Assembly: GCA_910592205.1 (NCBI GenBank)
Contig: CAJVPJ010000183.1
Coordinates: forward strand, 1 to 36,962
Direction of reading: 5' to 3'
DNA length: 36,962 bases
Origin: Paraglomus occultum
Taxonomy: Eukaryota; Glomeromycota; Glomeromycetes; Paraglomerales; Paraglomeraceae
In this document: positions 10,001-19,726 of the stretch, piece after piece
Position numbering within the stretch: position 1 is the stretch's first letter
Layout of the letters: each line of letters begins with the position of its first letter
The notes under the pieces: generated by a model
Databases searched by the model: none
What the model was told of the DNA's origin: nothing
What the model saw: only the letters and a program-made list of their open reading frames with translations
Translations under genes and position numbers: made by a program

Positions 10001-11145
10001 CACACAGGATGAAGTCTGAAGCGAGGGTCATAGCCTAATAATCGCATTTTTATATATTTGCCGTATGTCAATGCGGCATTGTTATGTGTATTTAAACGAT
10101 TGGATATTTCCCCATAATATCCATGTCCATCTGGAAATAGATCGGGAAATAATATCGCTTCCAATTCGGGGTCTGTGAAACGGAGTGGTATTTGACGTTC
10201 ATCAGAACTTTGTAGAAAGCCTATGGCTAAACGTGAGTAATGAGCATCTTCATTATGTATTTCGTCAGGAAATACATACGAAGGCATAACTATGTCTGAA
10301 AAATTCGTAGAATGTGTAGTATGTGTAGAATGATCATTTGAAATATGTGTGGCTTGTGGCCAAACGGTAGGAGATAAATGAGTGTTTGATATAATTAAAC
10401 GTGAGGCCAGCGAATGATAGGCCATCAGATAGGGATTATTCTGTTGGAGCCAATCACATGCATAACGCAAGGATGGATGATACCAACGATTATCAGGGTG
10501 GGACAGGTCTACGTCATTCAAGAACGCACCAATAATGCCTGAATAAAGAGTCAGCGTTCTTCTGTTTCTAGAATAACCCATATGCCCTGTAAGTGAGCGA
10601 TATTCAACATAGGGGTTTGCACCAGCAGAACGACCTAGACTGGTGTGTAGATAGACGGGAGAGAGATATTTTCGTTTTGCATATGGAACATCGTGAATGC
10701 ACTGTGGTATTTCAGCGAGCGCATGACATATTCGATTATTATGATTGGATCTACATCCATCGCAAACGGCAATTTTTGACTCGTCACGTGGATTTGTAAT
10801 GACACTTAATTGTGGAAACGATGATTGAAGAGGATAGGTAAAATTGACATTTTTAGTTACCCATTTTACAGAGTATGGGTATAGTAATCGTGAACAATAG
10901 GAACAGGGAACGTAGGGAAATTGAGCATAATCTTCTTCGTAGAGTTTGCGTAAAGTCTTGCGTAAAGCATCGGAGGGACGCCAGTACGGTTGTATTTGAA
11001 CGTTTGTTATGTCCGGGTTAATAGGCGACATAGGAAGAGCGAAGGAATTATTGTCGGGATGCCAGGAAGTATCAGTACTATTGAAAACAGATTCATTAGG
11101 TTGAAGAGAATCAACTGTGTATATATTGAGAATTTGTTGAGACAT
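7039..11145 (-). CDS. Helitron RepHel: HUH/Y2 replication initiator and Pif1-type helicase
   Basis: 1368 residues, uninterrupted. It nicks one transposon strand through tyrosine chemistry, and the helicase peels the strand for rolling-circle transposition. Visible in order: zinc-finger-like pairs C81/C84 and C128/C131; Helitron N-terminal region about 325-480 with FVTLS (471-475); HUH motif HLH at 548-550 (RGAAHLHIVLW); Cys-rich patch 591-613; catalytic region ARYMTKYISK with Y669 and Y673 (the Y2 pair); Pif1/RecD-type helicase with Walker A GSAGTGKS (955-962), Walker B LIIDE (1034-1038), GDLCQLPPV (1073-1081), TVHKSQG (1294-1300) and YTALSRA (1321-1327). The length is usual for an animal/fungal RepHel and all key residues are present, so it is potentially active. 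The chosen ATG at 11145 has A at -3 and follows an A-rich leader. It lacks the OTU or AP-endonuclease domains of Helentrons. Confidence 0.95.
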   Translation of the reverse strand: MSQQILNIYTVDSLQPNESVFNSTDTSWHPDNNSFALPMSPINPDITNVQIQPYWRPSDALRKTLRKLYEEDYAQFPYVPCSYCSRLLYPYSVKWVTKNVNFTYPLQSSFPQLSVITNPRDESKIAVCDGCRSNHNNRICHALAEIPQCIHDVPYAKRKYLSPVYLHTSLGRSAGANPYVEYRSLTGHMGYSRNRRTLTLYSGIIGAFLNDVDLSHPDNRWYHPSLRYACDWLQQNNPYLMAYHSLASRLIISNTHLSPTVWPQATHISNDHSTHTTHSTNFSDIVMPSYVFPDEIHNEDAHYSRLAIGFLQSSDERQIPLRFTDPELEAILFPDLFPDGHGYYGEISNRLNTHNNAALTYGKYIKMRLLGYDPRFRLHPVWMMWSYMQLEKLRNFQNNARIFRQRHTDSTHSHPSAIQWLRQSHYTHDMIVDEDKSMPLPTFIRTGDSYFAEKEHHLNSMVKAKGLPTLFVTLSMAETKWTHLTEILRNTDNGDTNPTNRPFHVCMYFMQRFRSLKKRLWNDNRLNGWKRISDFFERVEFQNRGAAHLHIVLWTEATINEMISSNEIRSTMPDPENEPELYAKVRMHQIHTCRPHLCGGPPPAGEQCKRNFPRPLSNLTYNDPTSLRYVYKAITEEDRWVVPFHAPTLLTWDAHCNFQYVTSKGFARYMTKYISKAEPSHIFNINENNRFYQHVLGRRLGAMEVIYLITGETICNSSATVNFLPTEPPSLRSKTILPVSQLLYNPDNPYYPDAIEKYFRRPYGDDFEHLKYEEYYQLYDIRTTTTANVQAVRDLDNRVIIKRKKPTLTRTRFLKLNDGDSFFYYRLLQTKSWRSEEELSGQYDNYREHYLSMFPHEALSMREQARSRITQTTMHFEHQFAAIIDSHLQSVQQSMQRLPNVNIIRLQLSALKKLPHITPHTSIADLPNDQYKAITVLTNMMGSHRNQWPYFFLTGSAGTGKSFIIHLFRNHLHSRRIKYLVLAPTGVAAQNVDGQTIHSALKISSSNTNYQSSYKTLLFTDVSLQNKMRNIKTLIIDEVSMVSASLFTFISDIFAKLHNNHKPFGGINVLVVGDLCQLPPVHGTSVFNSPAWQLFYPLFLRRSHRQIGDNQFFNLLEEVRLGRISDNSWHMLQAKNLQHVNTESDINSFNTTFIVGYKESAERINISFCNLLEITCENDILISTAVDKVNDEEWDNEYSQRMFKQHTNFPVRVRLQPGARVMYLTNDMIANGICNGSIGIVTKLEHESQGVHISFLGTRRLIHAVIFPKTSYFTINGMNASRKQYPLQNCFALTVHKSQGLTLPRISLFLDKQFFAAGQAYTALSRAPSWNNVQIPCLDKEAFSVDIDVLREYERLERKATSHPLFSL

Positions 11146-11440
11146 TTTATTTTTATTTTTATTTTTTTTTCTTTTTTGCGTGGAGAAAAAAGATCAAAAG
11201 GCTATGGGAGGAAAGTATTTCGCAAGGAAGTGTCTATTGATAAGCGTTAGAGAAGATGAGGAGAATGGTAGGAAACCGTCTACTTGATAAACGAAAATTT
11301 TTATTCGAGTGGCAACACAAAGGTTAATCCTACATGTATAAAAAAGGGTAGTCTGTACGAGGTGAGTATGACATAAAACAGTCTAGAATTTTTTTCACAC
11401 AAACGATTGTTTGGGGAAGTGAAGTAATCTGATATAGGAA
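11146..11440. other. Leader and upstream region of RepHel
   Basis: Starts with A/T homopolymer runs just before the RepHel ATG (read on minus: A-rich leader). No gene seen. It leads into the repeat block at 11441. Confidence 0.4.
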
Positions 11441-11810
11441 CAATCATGTGATGCATGGCGATCATCATGATCTAGATGAAATCTAGATGAAATAGTGGGC
11501 TGCGAATACCTTTTTGTGGGTAATAAGATTAAAAACCATTGATTGCATGATGATCATCGTAATCTAGATGAAATCTAGACGAAATAATGGGTTGGGGAAT
11601 ACCTTGGCAGTGGAAATGATGGGAATAAATTATATGCAATCATTTACGCTGTCAACGGCATATTTTGCATTTATTATAATAATGATCGCACATAATTATT
11701 ATTACAATAGATGCAAAACATGCCGTTGACAGCGTAAATATATGGAAACAATTATGTAAAGCATGGGCGATCAACGTAATTTAGATGATTGGGAATACCT
11801 TTTTTTTGCG
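11441..11810. repeat. Three degenerate direct repeats upstream of RepHel
   Basis: Copies at about 11441-11510, 11541-11605 and 11748-11803 share the order: CAAT.ATG, GCATGG, CGATCAT or CGATCAACG, one or two ATCTAGATGAA units, and a GGGAATACCTT-like end. The first two copies each hold a doubled ATCTAGATGAA. The 98-bp inverted repeat lies between copies 2 and 3. Direct repeats next to a replication initiator gene recall iterons, but no function is shown. Confidence 0.7.
11642..11739. repeat. 98-bp near-perfect inverted repeat
   Basis: Arms 11642-11683 and 11698-11739 (42 bp each) pair with three mismatches around a 14-nt loop. The outer 29 bp have one mismatch (ATTTACGCTGTCAACGGCAT outermost). 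No clear target duplication flanks it. It could be a foldback element inserted into the repeat block, a Helitron subterminal structure or a cruciform-forming site. Confidence 0.9.
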
Positions 11811-12123
11811 GGTTGAAAATTGCCATTAAACTTTTTTTTTATTATTTATTATTTTATAATATATTATATATTTTTTCTACGAAAAAAAGAGAATGTAATA
11901 ATGATAGTTATTTTTAATCAGTCAGAAGATATAGTTTAGACCATAGTTTCAAATAACAAAATATCAAATTTATTTGCCATTTTCTTTTTTTCTCTTTTTT
12001 TCTCGTTCCAAAAAAAAAAAAGACGATGAATAAATGAAAGACAAAGATTATAAAAAGCGCCAGTTTCCTTAGGGTGGGTGGTGGGGGTAGGGCATGGCTG
12101 TGCAGCTATTATGCATACGGTAC
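11811..12123. other. AT-rich, low-complexity stretch
   Basis: Long A and T runs (for example around 11828, 11980 and 12008) and no open frame worth reporting. A G-rich segment (GGGTGGGTGGTGGGGG) lies near 12072. Confidence 0.5.
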
Positions 12124-12158
12124 GCTACGGTACCTTCGGTACCGTACCGTACCGTAGC
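12124..12158. repeat. Palindromic TACCGT/ACGGTA cluster
   Basis: ACGGTACC, loop TTC, GGTACCGT forms a perfect 8-bp hairpin at 12127-12145, followed by TACCGTACCGTACCGTAG, so several register-shifted hairpins are possible. The outer flanks (TATGCATACGG and CATACC) partly pair as well. A TATAAATA lies just to the right (12171-12178). Confidence 0.8.
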
Positions 12159-12228
12159 ATACCTATACCATATAAATATGATATAAAAACGGCCGGACAA
12201 GATTTACAATAAAATTACGGAATTTGGG

Positions 12229-12933
12229 TAGTTGAAGGTTAGTGCGGAAATCAGTTTAGGAAATGAAGTGCTGACAAAACGAATGAAAAGCGAAGAAATT
12301 ACAAAATGGGGAAAGTACGTGCATGAACATGCATCAGGAGACAGCGATGAAAATGTAATTAGCGTTAAATACATGGACGGTGAATTAAGGACTCCACCTT
12401 CTCTATTGTCGTGCGTAGCTCTTATCCATAGCATGAAGTAACAACTTATTACAATCGGTTCTCGATACACGAAATCGGCCTTTTTATTTTTTCAGATGTC
12501 AAATTGGAACCAGCAATCCTTTTAATACGCATATTTCTTATATCGAAGGGTTCTTATATTTCATAGATTTACATTAAGCTGAGATCGGGCTAGCAAGGTC
12601 AAGATTTACCAACCGTAATATACGGATAGTAGCATCATGTTACATTCCACACATGTAATAATAAACGGCGCGGAAACAGTTTTGTCGTTTGCACTTGTGA
12701 AGAGCGTTCGATATTTTTATTATGTCTTGTATAGGTTATTCTTGATTTCCTTTTTTCATAATCATTACGAAAAGAAAAATTTTTTTATAAGTGACTTGGT
12801 TCCGGTTCCAGATATTATTTATTGCATTACGGATAGGGGAATTTGTACACTACGTATGATTTCAAAGAAGAGTCAAGGAACAGTTTATATAAAAAGGATA
12901 TCTGGAGCTCCCGCCGCTAAAGCTTGCGGATAG
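12229..12933 (+). other. Coding-like fragments, no recognised gene
   Basis: 12229-12441 is open with an amino-acid mix typical of protein and no recognised domain. It opens after a TAG that could be a splice acceptor and could splice (GTAAC donor near 12440, TTTTTTCAG acceptor near 12494) into a short further frame. A separate open frame covers 12637-12933. No upstream exon with ATG, no homology I know and no consistent full model. It may be a decayed gene or chance. Confidence 0.25.
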
Positions 12934-14346
12934 ATATTCGAATTCGGTTCTCGCAACGTCGTCATGCGTTCATCTTCAATTGAAATAGAAATACAGTCAG
13001 GTTTGCTCAAATGAACAGATTCATTTAAACTTTCTTTCGCCCTTCCTCCTCACACATGCCCACTTACCATCAATTGAAATCAATACCTCTCTACCGTTCA
13101 TGATTGTCCTCTCCCCCTCCCCCTTACGTTTTCCACTCTTGCCTCTACACTACTCACCGCATAATGTTGATATCGACTGGAGATCGGCGTCACCTGAGTT
13201 GTTGACATATCTTCAAAAAATGCCCCAATTTGACAGCACGAACCGTTTCACAGAACTGACGTTGAAATGCACTAGCTCCACGGAATTTGCTGAATCCTAC
13301 TGACTGCCGGCTCGGCTGACGCTGCGGAAAGTCGTGTCACTAGTCAGATCATAACACTGCGCGATTCTCTTCAACGCATAGAGACTCATAACTTTGCCAT
13401 CATATCGTCCAAAGTACCGAATGCATCGTATAATCTGAAATTGGATGTATCTGCCAACATGACGACACCATTAAGGCCTGACTAGATTATTATAAACATT
13501 GCCAATATTTGATATTGACCGAGTTGGAGATATGAAAAGAAAATAGTCAATTCTTCTGCGTGTATGAAAGAGGTGAGCAGATCATTTAGAGTCATCGACA
13601 CAATCGAATTCTCAGCTGGTTTACCTTGTAATTTCCATAGAATTACATACTACGCACATATCGACACTGTATACGAGAAATAGCCTGCATTGTCCATTAG
13701 CACGACTATGATTGTCAACTAATTGATCATATCGCTCTAAAGGCCGGATTTAACGAAAGTCAAGTCCTCTTTCGGGGGGCAAGTGTCAATCTGGGATATT
13801 AGAGAGATACATGACCGTTGGATCAGCAGCTGGCGTGAGCTTAGTGGACTGGTAATCTGTTGATAACTAAAACGAATAGTAACATAGAATGCAATCATAA
13901 ATCTGATGGATAAATCAAAATCGGGAAAGCTGGTTTCGGTTAATCCAATATTTCAATGTTATCGTTACTTACATGACGCTTTGCCTGCTGTGTTAAAAGA
14001 TAATTATCTCCTTCCCAGGTGATATTCGGAGTATAGTTCTGCAAATCCACTGAATTTCGAAGTCATGTCTTCAAATGCGAGAACCTGCTGCTACAAACAC
14101 AGTTCCGATGTGGCTTACTCTTTGATCATCGTCATCGTTACACTCGTGCAACATAATTATTGCTCTAACTTTAAAAAACCAGATATTGACTTACCCCATT
14201 TGTCCTACAAAGGCGGTATAAATAACTTACAGGCAAATTACATGGGTGATTGGAAAATATTTAATCAAGTTTATCACACCGTCCCGTGATTCCAGCCTAC
14301 TATTTATTATTATTGGTGGGAAAACTTTCGGTGGTTCGGCTGCGAC
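12934..14346. other. No supported gene; short coding-like pieces
   Basis: Pieces at 13100-13303, about 13300-13487 and 14065-14289 on the plus strand read like protein but sit in different frames with stops between them. Stop spacing overall is what AT-rich non-coding DNA gives. I see no domain. Confidence 0.3.
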
Positions 14347-14492
14347 CGTTCTGGGATTTGACTCATTCTGAGAACAGGTCAACCCGTTGTCACATAAATT
14401 GTGTACTTTATTGGTGCAAGAGATTATTCTAATGTGACAATCCCGAAATTATTCTAATGTGACAATCCCGAAACGGGTCAAATCCTAGAACG
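14347..14492. repeat. Small element with inverted ends and an internal 25-bp tandem repeat
   Basis: CGTTCTGGGATTTGAC (14347-14362) and its near-complement GTCAAATCCTAGAACG (14477-14492) pair with one mismatch over 16 bp. Between them a 25-bp unit (ATTATTCTAATGTGACAATC plus CCGAA) occurs twice without a gap, at 14423-14447 and 14448-14472. Size and ends suit a tiny MITE, but I could not define a target duplication. Confidence 0.6.
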
Positions 14493-16449
14493 AGTTATCA
14501 CAATAATATTAAATGTGGATGTAATATTAACAGTTAGGCAGTGTCTTTTGATTTGGATTGAGGTTTTTTCACATAATGATAAAAAATTAAGATTTACATA
14601 TGGAACACTTTTTGCTCACAAAATAAAATTTTTTGAAAACGTAAACGAAAACAACAGTCGACCAGTCAAATGAGTGGGTTTTGGTAATTGTCGTAGCATC
14701 ATGCTCGAAAGCGACAGCATACGGTTCAACGCGATATCTAGATAATTATGAATAGGGTAATACTAAAAGCGATGCAAATTTTGTCCACATGCTCAAAGCA
14801 ACAAATGCCGACAACAAAAAATTAGTTCTATAAATTTAAATAAAGTTTCAATACTTTATTCAATATTACAACAAGAAATGGTTAAACTTCTCTTACCTTC
14901 TTATTCGGGTAAAGAATACTAGTCGGAGAGCTATTGGTTTCTTTCGGCAATCTCTTCTATAAAAAAATCAAATTTTTGGTGATAATATTATGACAAGTTT
15001 ATTAGAATTCGAACAATATCAATATATTACGATATACGTACATGTTGCGATTACTTCATACGGTTGATACTTAATATTGCTATATATTGCATCTATAATA
15101 TTCTCTCCTCATACATTTTATTATGACAATTTTTATACGACGATCTGCTTGGTCGGTGGAGTAGAGACAAATGTTCTCAACAATTACATATAAATTGTGT
15201 CTGAATTTGGCATTTGTCAAGTATCGAAGCATTCGAATCACACTATTAAATAAACGACGTAAATTTGATTTGTTTAACTGTATTCTATCCAATAATTCAA
15301 CCAATAATTTTAATGCCAGTTATTTACTTCAGATTAAAGTACTCAAATGCAGCCATCAATACTGCATACCTAAAACTTGGACCAATACTGTAATCTCAAC
15401 GCAGAATCAAAAACGGCTAACCGTAAACTGATAAAATTCTGCAAATAATCGTATGATTGATCTACATTAGCAAAAAAAATTGCGCAGAATGTGATTTCAC
15501 AAAGCTATGCTTAAATGTAATCTAAATTGTCATTTTCATAACACACAATGTGTTAAATTAGTAAATCACTGTCTGTGTTATTGTTGTTAAAGTTGTTAAC
15601 ATATCGTAATATTATTAGTTTAATGGTTTCGGCTACAAATTTAATCCTTTTTGTATTTGCTAGTCTCAAAATATAATAATTTAACTTTGTTACTGCATTA
15701 GCTGAGAATAAGATTTTTATTATACTAAATACCATTAACTACATGGTTGCTAGTAATACACATACAATAAGTGTCGAAATTAGAGAGTCAATACTTCAAA
15801 TCTTGTTTTAACAGTTTGAATTAAGCGACTCTAATAACACACATGAATTACTCGTCTGTAAGAATATTTTTGATTTATAACATTAGTCTACTAGTTGACA
15901 ATGCTTAATAATATCTTTTACATAATTTACATATTATTCTATATTGACATTTGTCGATTCTAAATTGACATAATTTTAACCTGACAAATCGACATATATT
16001 TCTAATTGACATAAAAATCCCATCTATAATTATTTAATTATAAAAAACATAACGGGTTTTGATAATTCTAGTTGACGAGTATTGCGTAATGATGGTTTTT
16101 ATTAGCTACAAATACATTATAACGCATATTCTGTTTTACAGTTCCACGTCTACATAAGGAAATTACGTTGTTAATTACTGAACGCATAACCATACTTTAG
16201 TCATTATCAAAAAGACTTGAGAACCTGCTTTTTGATATTTACAACTCGTCTCTCACATAGTTATTTATTATTTATTTTTAACAATAATAATAAGCGGCAC
16301 ACTTAAACACATAAATTTACTAATATACACTCAGACTATTATACGTTAGATCGCACACCAAAGTACAAGTACAACATTATCTTTAGATATTAAAAAATCT
16401 GTTTCTTAATTTAATCTTAAAATTTGTATCTGTTAAATTTGCTAAAGGT
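14493..16449. other. AT-rich intergenic DNA
   Basis: Nearly 2 kb with no supported gene. TTGACAT and TGTCGAT motifs recur near 15950-16010, too short to call an element. Small overlapping open frames at 15080-15431 are unsupported. Confidence 0.5.
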
Positions 16450-17672
16450 TTAATAAAATTGCTCACAAGAAAAATCGAAACTACTTTCTGACCAAGTGCA
16501 GGAAGTAAAAAGCTCTAAAATTACAGTACTGTATTCGTCAAAAATAGTATTTGCGTCTTGTGTACGAACAATTGATATTTCTTTTATCAGGTATTTAACT
16601 ACTGGAGACTTCGCACCAAACCTTAACATGTATCGATATATTACAAGTGAGTATTTAAGAGGTTGTGCTAAATTATTTCCATCTTTTACTTCGACCATAT
16701 TGTACTTTCTAAATGCAGACAGAATGTGCATTTCGGGATTGTCAATTGACTCGATGATATAATTCAGTGCATCATCTTGTTTAAGATTTCGCAATGGATT
16801 AAGTAAGTTTATCAAGCACATCACAAGCACGTCCGTTTTGCACATTTGCCGAGCAATAGAAAAACCTTCAATAAGACTTTCTCTGATTAATTTTTGTTTG
16901 AATAGGATTAGAGCATTTCCGATCACAGTGTCAGTCAGCGAAAATCCAATCGACTGTAAATTGCGCAATTTTTCACCAACAGTTTGGACTGGAGGAACCC
17001 GTTTGAATAAAGATTTAGCAAGGTGAGTTGTACAACAAAGTTTTCCAAGTCAGCTATTATTTCATTGTAGCCCATCCTTCTCCAGATGTTCAGCAAATTC
17101 GGATAAGTAATTATCGCTTCTGCCACAATCCTCAACTCGGAAACAGTTGCGTAACCGTCCGAAGATTGATTATTTTCATAATTAGCAAGTATATATGTAC
17201 TGAAAGTAAAGCTAGGCGGCAGAGGTACGAAGCCATAAGTTTTTATTATTGCTCTGATATCATTTTCGCTGTCCGTTTTTTTTAACAGGCGACGGGTTAA
17301 TTGCATGTCATCACAGTTGCTGCTTGCATATTTTTCCTTATAGTGAATAATATACTCATACACATTGTTGGAAATTTTGCTAACCCACGGACTGGACGTT
17401 TCATGAGCGTGTCTGAGACGTTGAACACCGTATCGACTAATGTGAGTATTTTTCAATAGAAGTGTTACCACTTCGAGGTTGAGAAATGGTTCGCCGATTC
17501 TTATTGCGTGGAACAACGCATGAACGCAGCCATATTTATTGATTATCCATTTGTATTTTGTGTATGACGAATGTACTATGATGTACCAATTGCGCGAACA
17601 ACGCGCAAGAGGGAAAGGGTTTTCTAAGAGACTCGCAATGTATTGTCTCAATTCGACAGAGAGATTATTCAT
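16450..17672 (-). pseudogene. F-box-like family, copy A (frameshifted, internally deleted)
   Basis: The family start is the ATG at 17672 (MNNLSVELRQYIAS), matching MDTLPIELKAEIAS of copy B; the frame runs open 36 codons further up, but that part has no counterpart in paralogues. F-box-like N-terminus (residues 1-45), then the ALFHAIRIG..LLLKNTHISRY block. The frame breaks near 16998-17000, where the minus strand has GGG and the intact paralogue pattern (STG-V-P) needs one more base; the next frame continues the family sequence (GEKLRNLQSIGFSLTDTVIGN). The 3' part then lacks roughly 75-80 residues relative to copies B and D, jumping from ..DANTIFDEY almost directly to the family end ..SSFDFSCEQFY. 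It is unlikely to make a normal product, unless the frameshift is an assembly error; the deletion would remain. Confidence 0.85.
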
Positions 17673-19278
17673 ATTGATGATTTCAAAAAGAAAGATTTGA
17701 TGTGAAAGTTTGCGTCTTTTATGGTTGTCATCATAGTAGCTTTTCCTTGATTTCTTTATTCGGAGTTTTTGCAAAACCATATTAAGCCTCGCCTTGTGAC
17801 ACCAAATTTAGTAACCAGCATGCTGACCTAGTATTTTGATTCGTCTTTGTTTTCTGTTGTAACATCTCTTAGCTCGTGGGAGATGAATTGCATCGTTTTT
17901 TACATAACTCTAACGAATACCAATAACATTAGTACTAAAGTGCTGTTGTTATTCTTAATATGGAAAGTGAAGCTAACCATGTGTTTCAAATTACAAATAA
18001 ACACGAGTGATTTGACAGATAAGGATTTGTGTAATTTTAAGTCGTACGATTAATAATTCAGTCTTTTCTAATAATAATGGGAGATTACATGCAAGAAGCA
18101 TACATTGACAACTAAATGGCGACTTAGATGGAAATGATCTAAAACGTAAAAATGGTATAAAAGCTAGAAACCCAACCGTAAAATCCAAAAGTCTCTTATA
18201 ATATAGTCGACAGTTGTTGAAATTTGTTTAAAGCAAATGCCGTGTGTCGAATGTAAAAGGCTTTTTTCATAAAACTACAATAGTCTTGCAGAATTGTGAA
18301 CACGTTTGTTCAAATTCTCATTGATAAGAGAGGAAAGGTTACCTCTTTAATTTGCCTTTCCAATGCTCATCCCAGCGAAAGCATTAATGGAAAGACACAC
18401 ACGTAACCTGTCGCGCAATAGAAGATTTTTTTCCTGAGCATTTGAATGCGAAGCCACCAATGACTCTAGGCTATTTCGGCACAACCGTTCCGCCGATAGA
18501 CGTTGTATAATAGACAACGTTTATTAACGGTCAGATTGTTTCCAATTTTAAATGCAACAAATTTGTTCTTACATCAGGAAATAAGCTCATCACGTCGTTC
18601 GCCATTCACTTCTGGGCATTGATAACGTATGCCAGACAACAGCGTGGTAGATTATGACGCATTAAGAGAGAGCACATAATTATTATCGTTGAATAATTTA
18701 CGTGCCGTACGCTGAGTAATTACAATACTTCGGTTATGTGTAGTTTCTAACTTACGGTCAAGTTCATAACTTGATAGTTGTAAGTTATGCTTATTCGACT
18801 CTAAAAAAATGCAGGTATTGTGTCATACGGTAAAAAAAACGATGTTGGTACGACTAGGTACTCATATGATATGCGAATACAAAGCCTTTTTACCTATGTA
18901 ATCCATAATGAAGCGATGATGAACAAACTCATGCTAGGTTTATTAGCGTTACCTATTATTGTCTGTGTGTAGTCATCAGCATTCATTATACTATTACTGG
19001 GTAATGCAACATTAGAGTTTAGTCGAACATCTGGCATAAACTCTGAATTATTATATGCACGCCATATAATAATTATTAATGAATGCAAGTTAAATAAGCG
19101 TTACACACACGTAACGAAAGTGTTTACGGCGGGTTTATGTGGAATTACCATGCTGTATTTAACATATATGCCAGATGTTAAATTGATCAGAAAGATAACA
19201 GCACAGCACAATTGGTGTGGCGTACACACAGTTATTTGATTATCCAAATTTGGATTGTACTCGAAACTTTAGCTAGCA
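17673..19278. other. Upstream of copy A; no supported gene
   Basis: AT-rich, with no recognised domain on either strand. An open frame of 64 codons at 18894-19088 (minus) looks mildly protein-like but lacks support. Confidence 0.4.
19046..19074. repeat. 12-bp perfect inverted repeat
   Basis: AATTATTATATG, loop CACGC, CATATAATAATT. A short AT-rich hairpin of no known function. Confidence 0.7.
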
Positions 19279-19486
19279 TTATCTGATATGATAATGATGA
19301 CAGTGCGAATATATATCCAATGTAACTGCCCGAGCGTTATGTGTACCCAGTTCGGAATAATATAAAAAATCAGGTAAGCGGTTTATAATAACGCTGGACT
19401 GACTAGACATGAGGGTACTTTTCATCGTCGTTTCATCATGGGTCTGTGTGATTACGATGTAATTGCACTTTAGTTGAGAATCCGAC

Positions 19487-19726
19487 TCAGTTTTGGACTG
19501 AGTGACTGGATTCTGAACTGAGGCAGGTCCCAAACTTGGGTAGTTTTTGTTTGAGAAATATAAGGGACCTGTACATCCTAAGAAAAGTTTTTCGATACTT
19601 GTATTCGAGTGTACTCTGTAAACCCTCGCGAGTTGCTCCCGTATTGGGACTTTCGAACCAAGAATTTCTTGTATAACCGTATGTTTCGTGGATAAACACG
19701 CTGACGATTACCACTATTAGCAGCAT
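19487..19726 (-). CDS. Possible small secreted protein (hypothetical)
   Basis: 79 codons from an ATG at 19726. The N-terminus (MLLIVVIVSVFIHETYGYT) has the build of a signal peptide: a hydrophobic core of about ten residues, then small/polar residues. The rest is basic and unrecognised, with a single Cys outside the signal. A TATA-like CATATAAAAT lies about 90 nt upstream. A second open, protein-like frame (19279-19533) overlaps its 3' end and could be a second exon, joined for example by a GT donor near 19600 and a TCAG acceptor near 19510; I could not fix a single splice model. Small secreted proteins are common in symbiotic fungi, but this call rests only on composition and the signal-like start. 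Confidence 0.35.
   Translation of the reverse strand: MLLIVVIVSVFIHETYGYTRNSWFESPNTGATREGLQSTLEYKYRKTFLRMYRSLIFLKQKLPKFGTCLSSESSHSVQN

Larger units (their letters stand above)
3945..11145 (-). mobile_element. Helitron (autonomous; borders uncertain)
   Basis: A rolling-circle DNA transposon, defined by the intact RepHel gene at 7039-11145. The left border given here is the candidate 3' terminus (CTAG at 3945 preceded on the minus strand by a G/C hairpin). The 5' TC end was not found and must lie beyond 11145, perhaps past the repeat region at 11.4-12.2 kb. The OB-fold gene at 4526-5538 lies between RepHel and the candidate 3' end in the same orientation, so I take it as carried by the element. 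The Helitron call is firm; extent and gene content are inference. Confidence 0.62.

Noticed and set aside
15945-16015. Recurring TTGACAT/TGTCGAT motifs as an operator cluster.
   Set aside because: Motifs are short, spacing is irregular and no gene is nearby; expected in AT-rich DNA.
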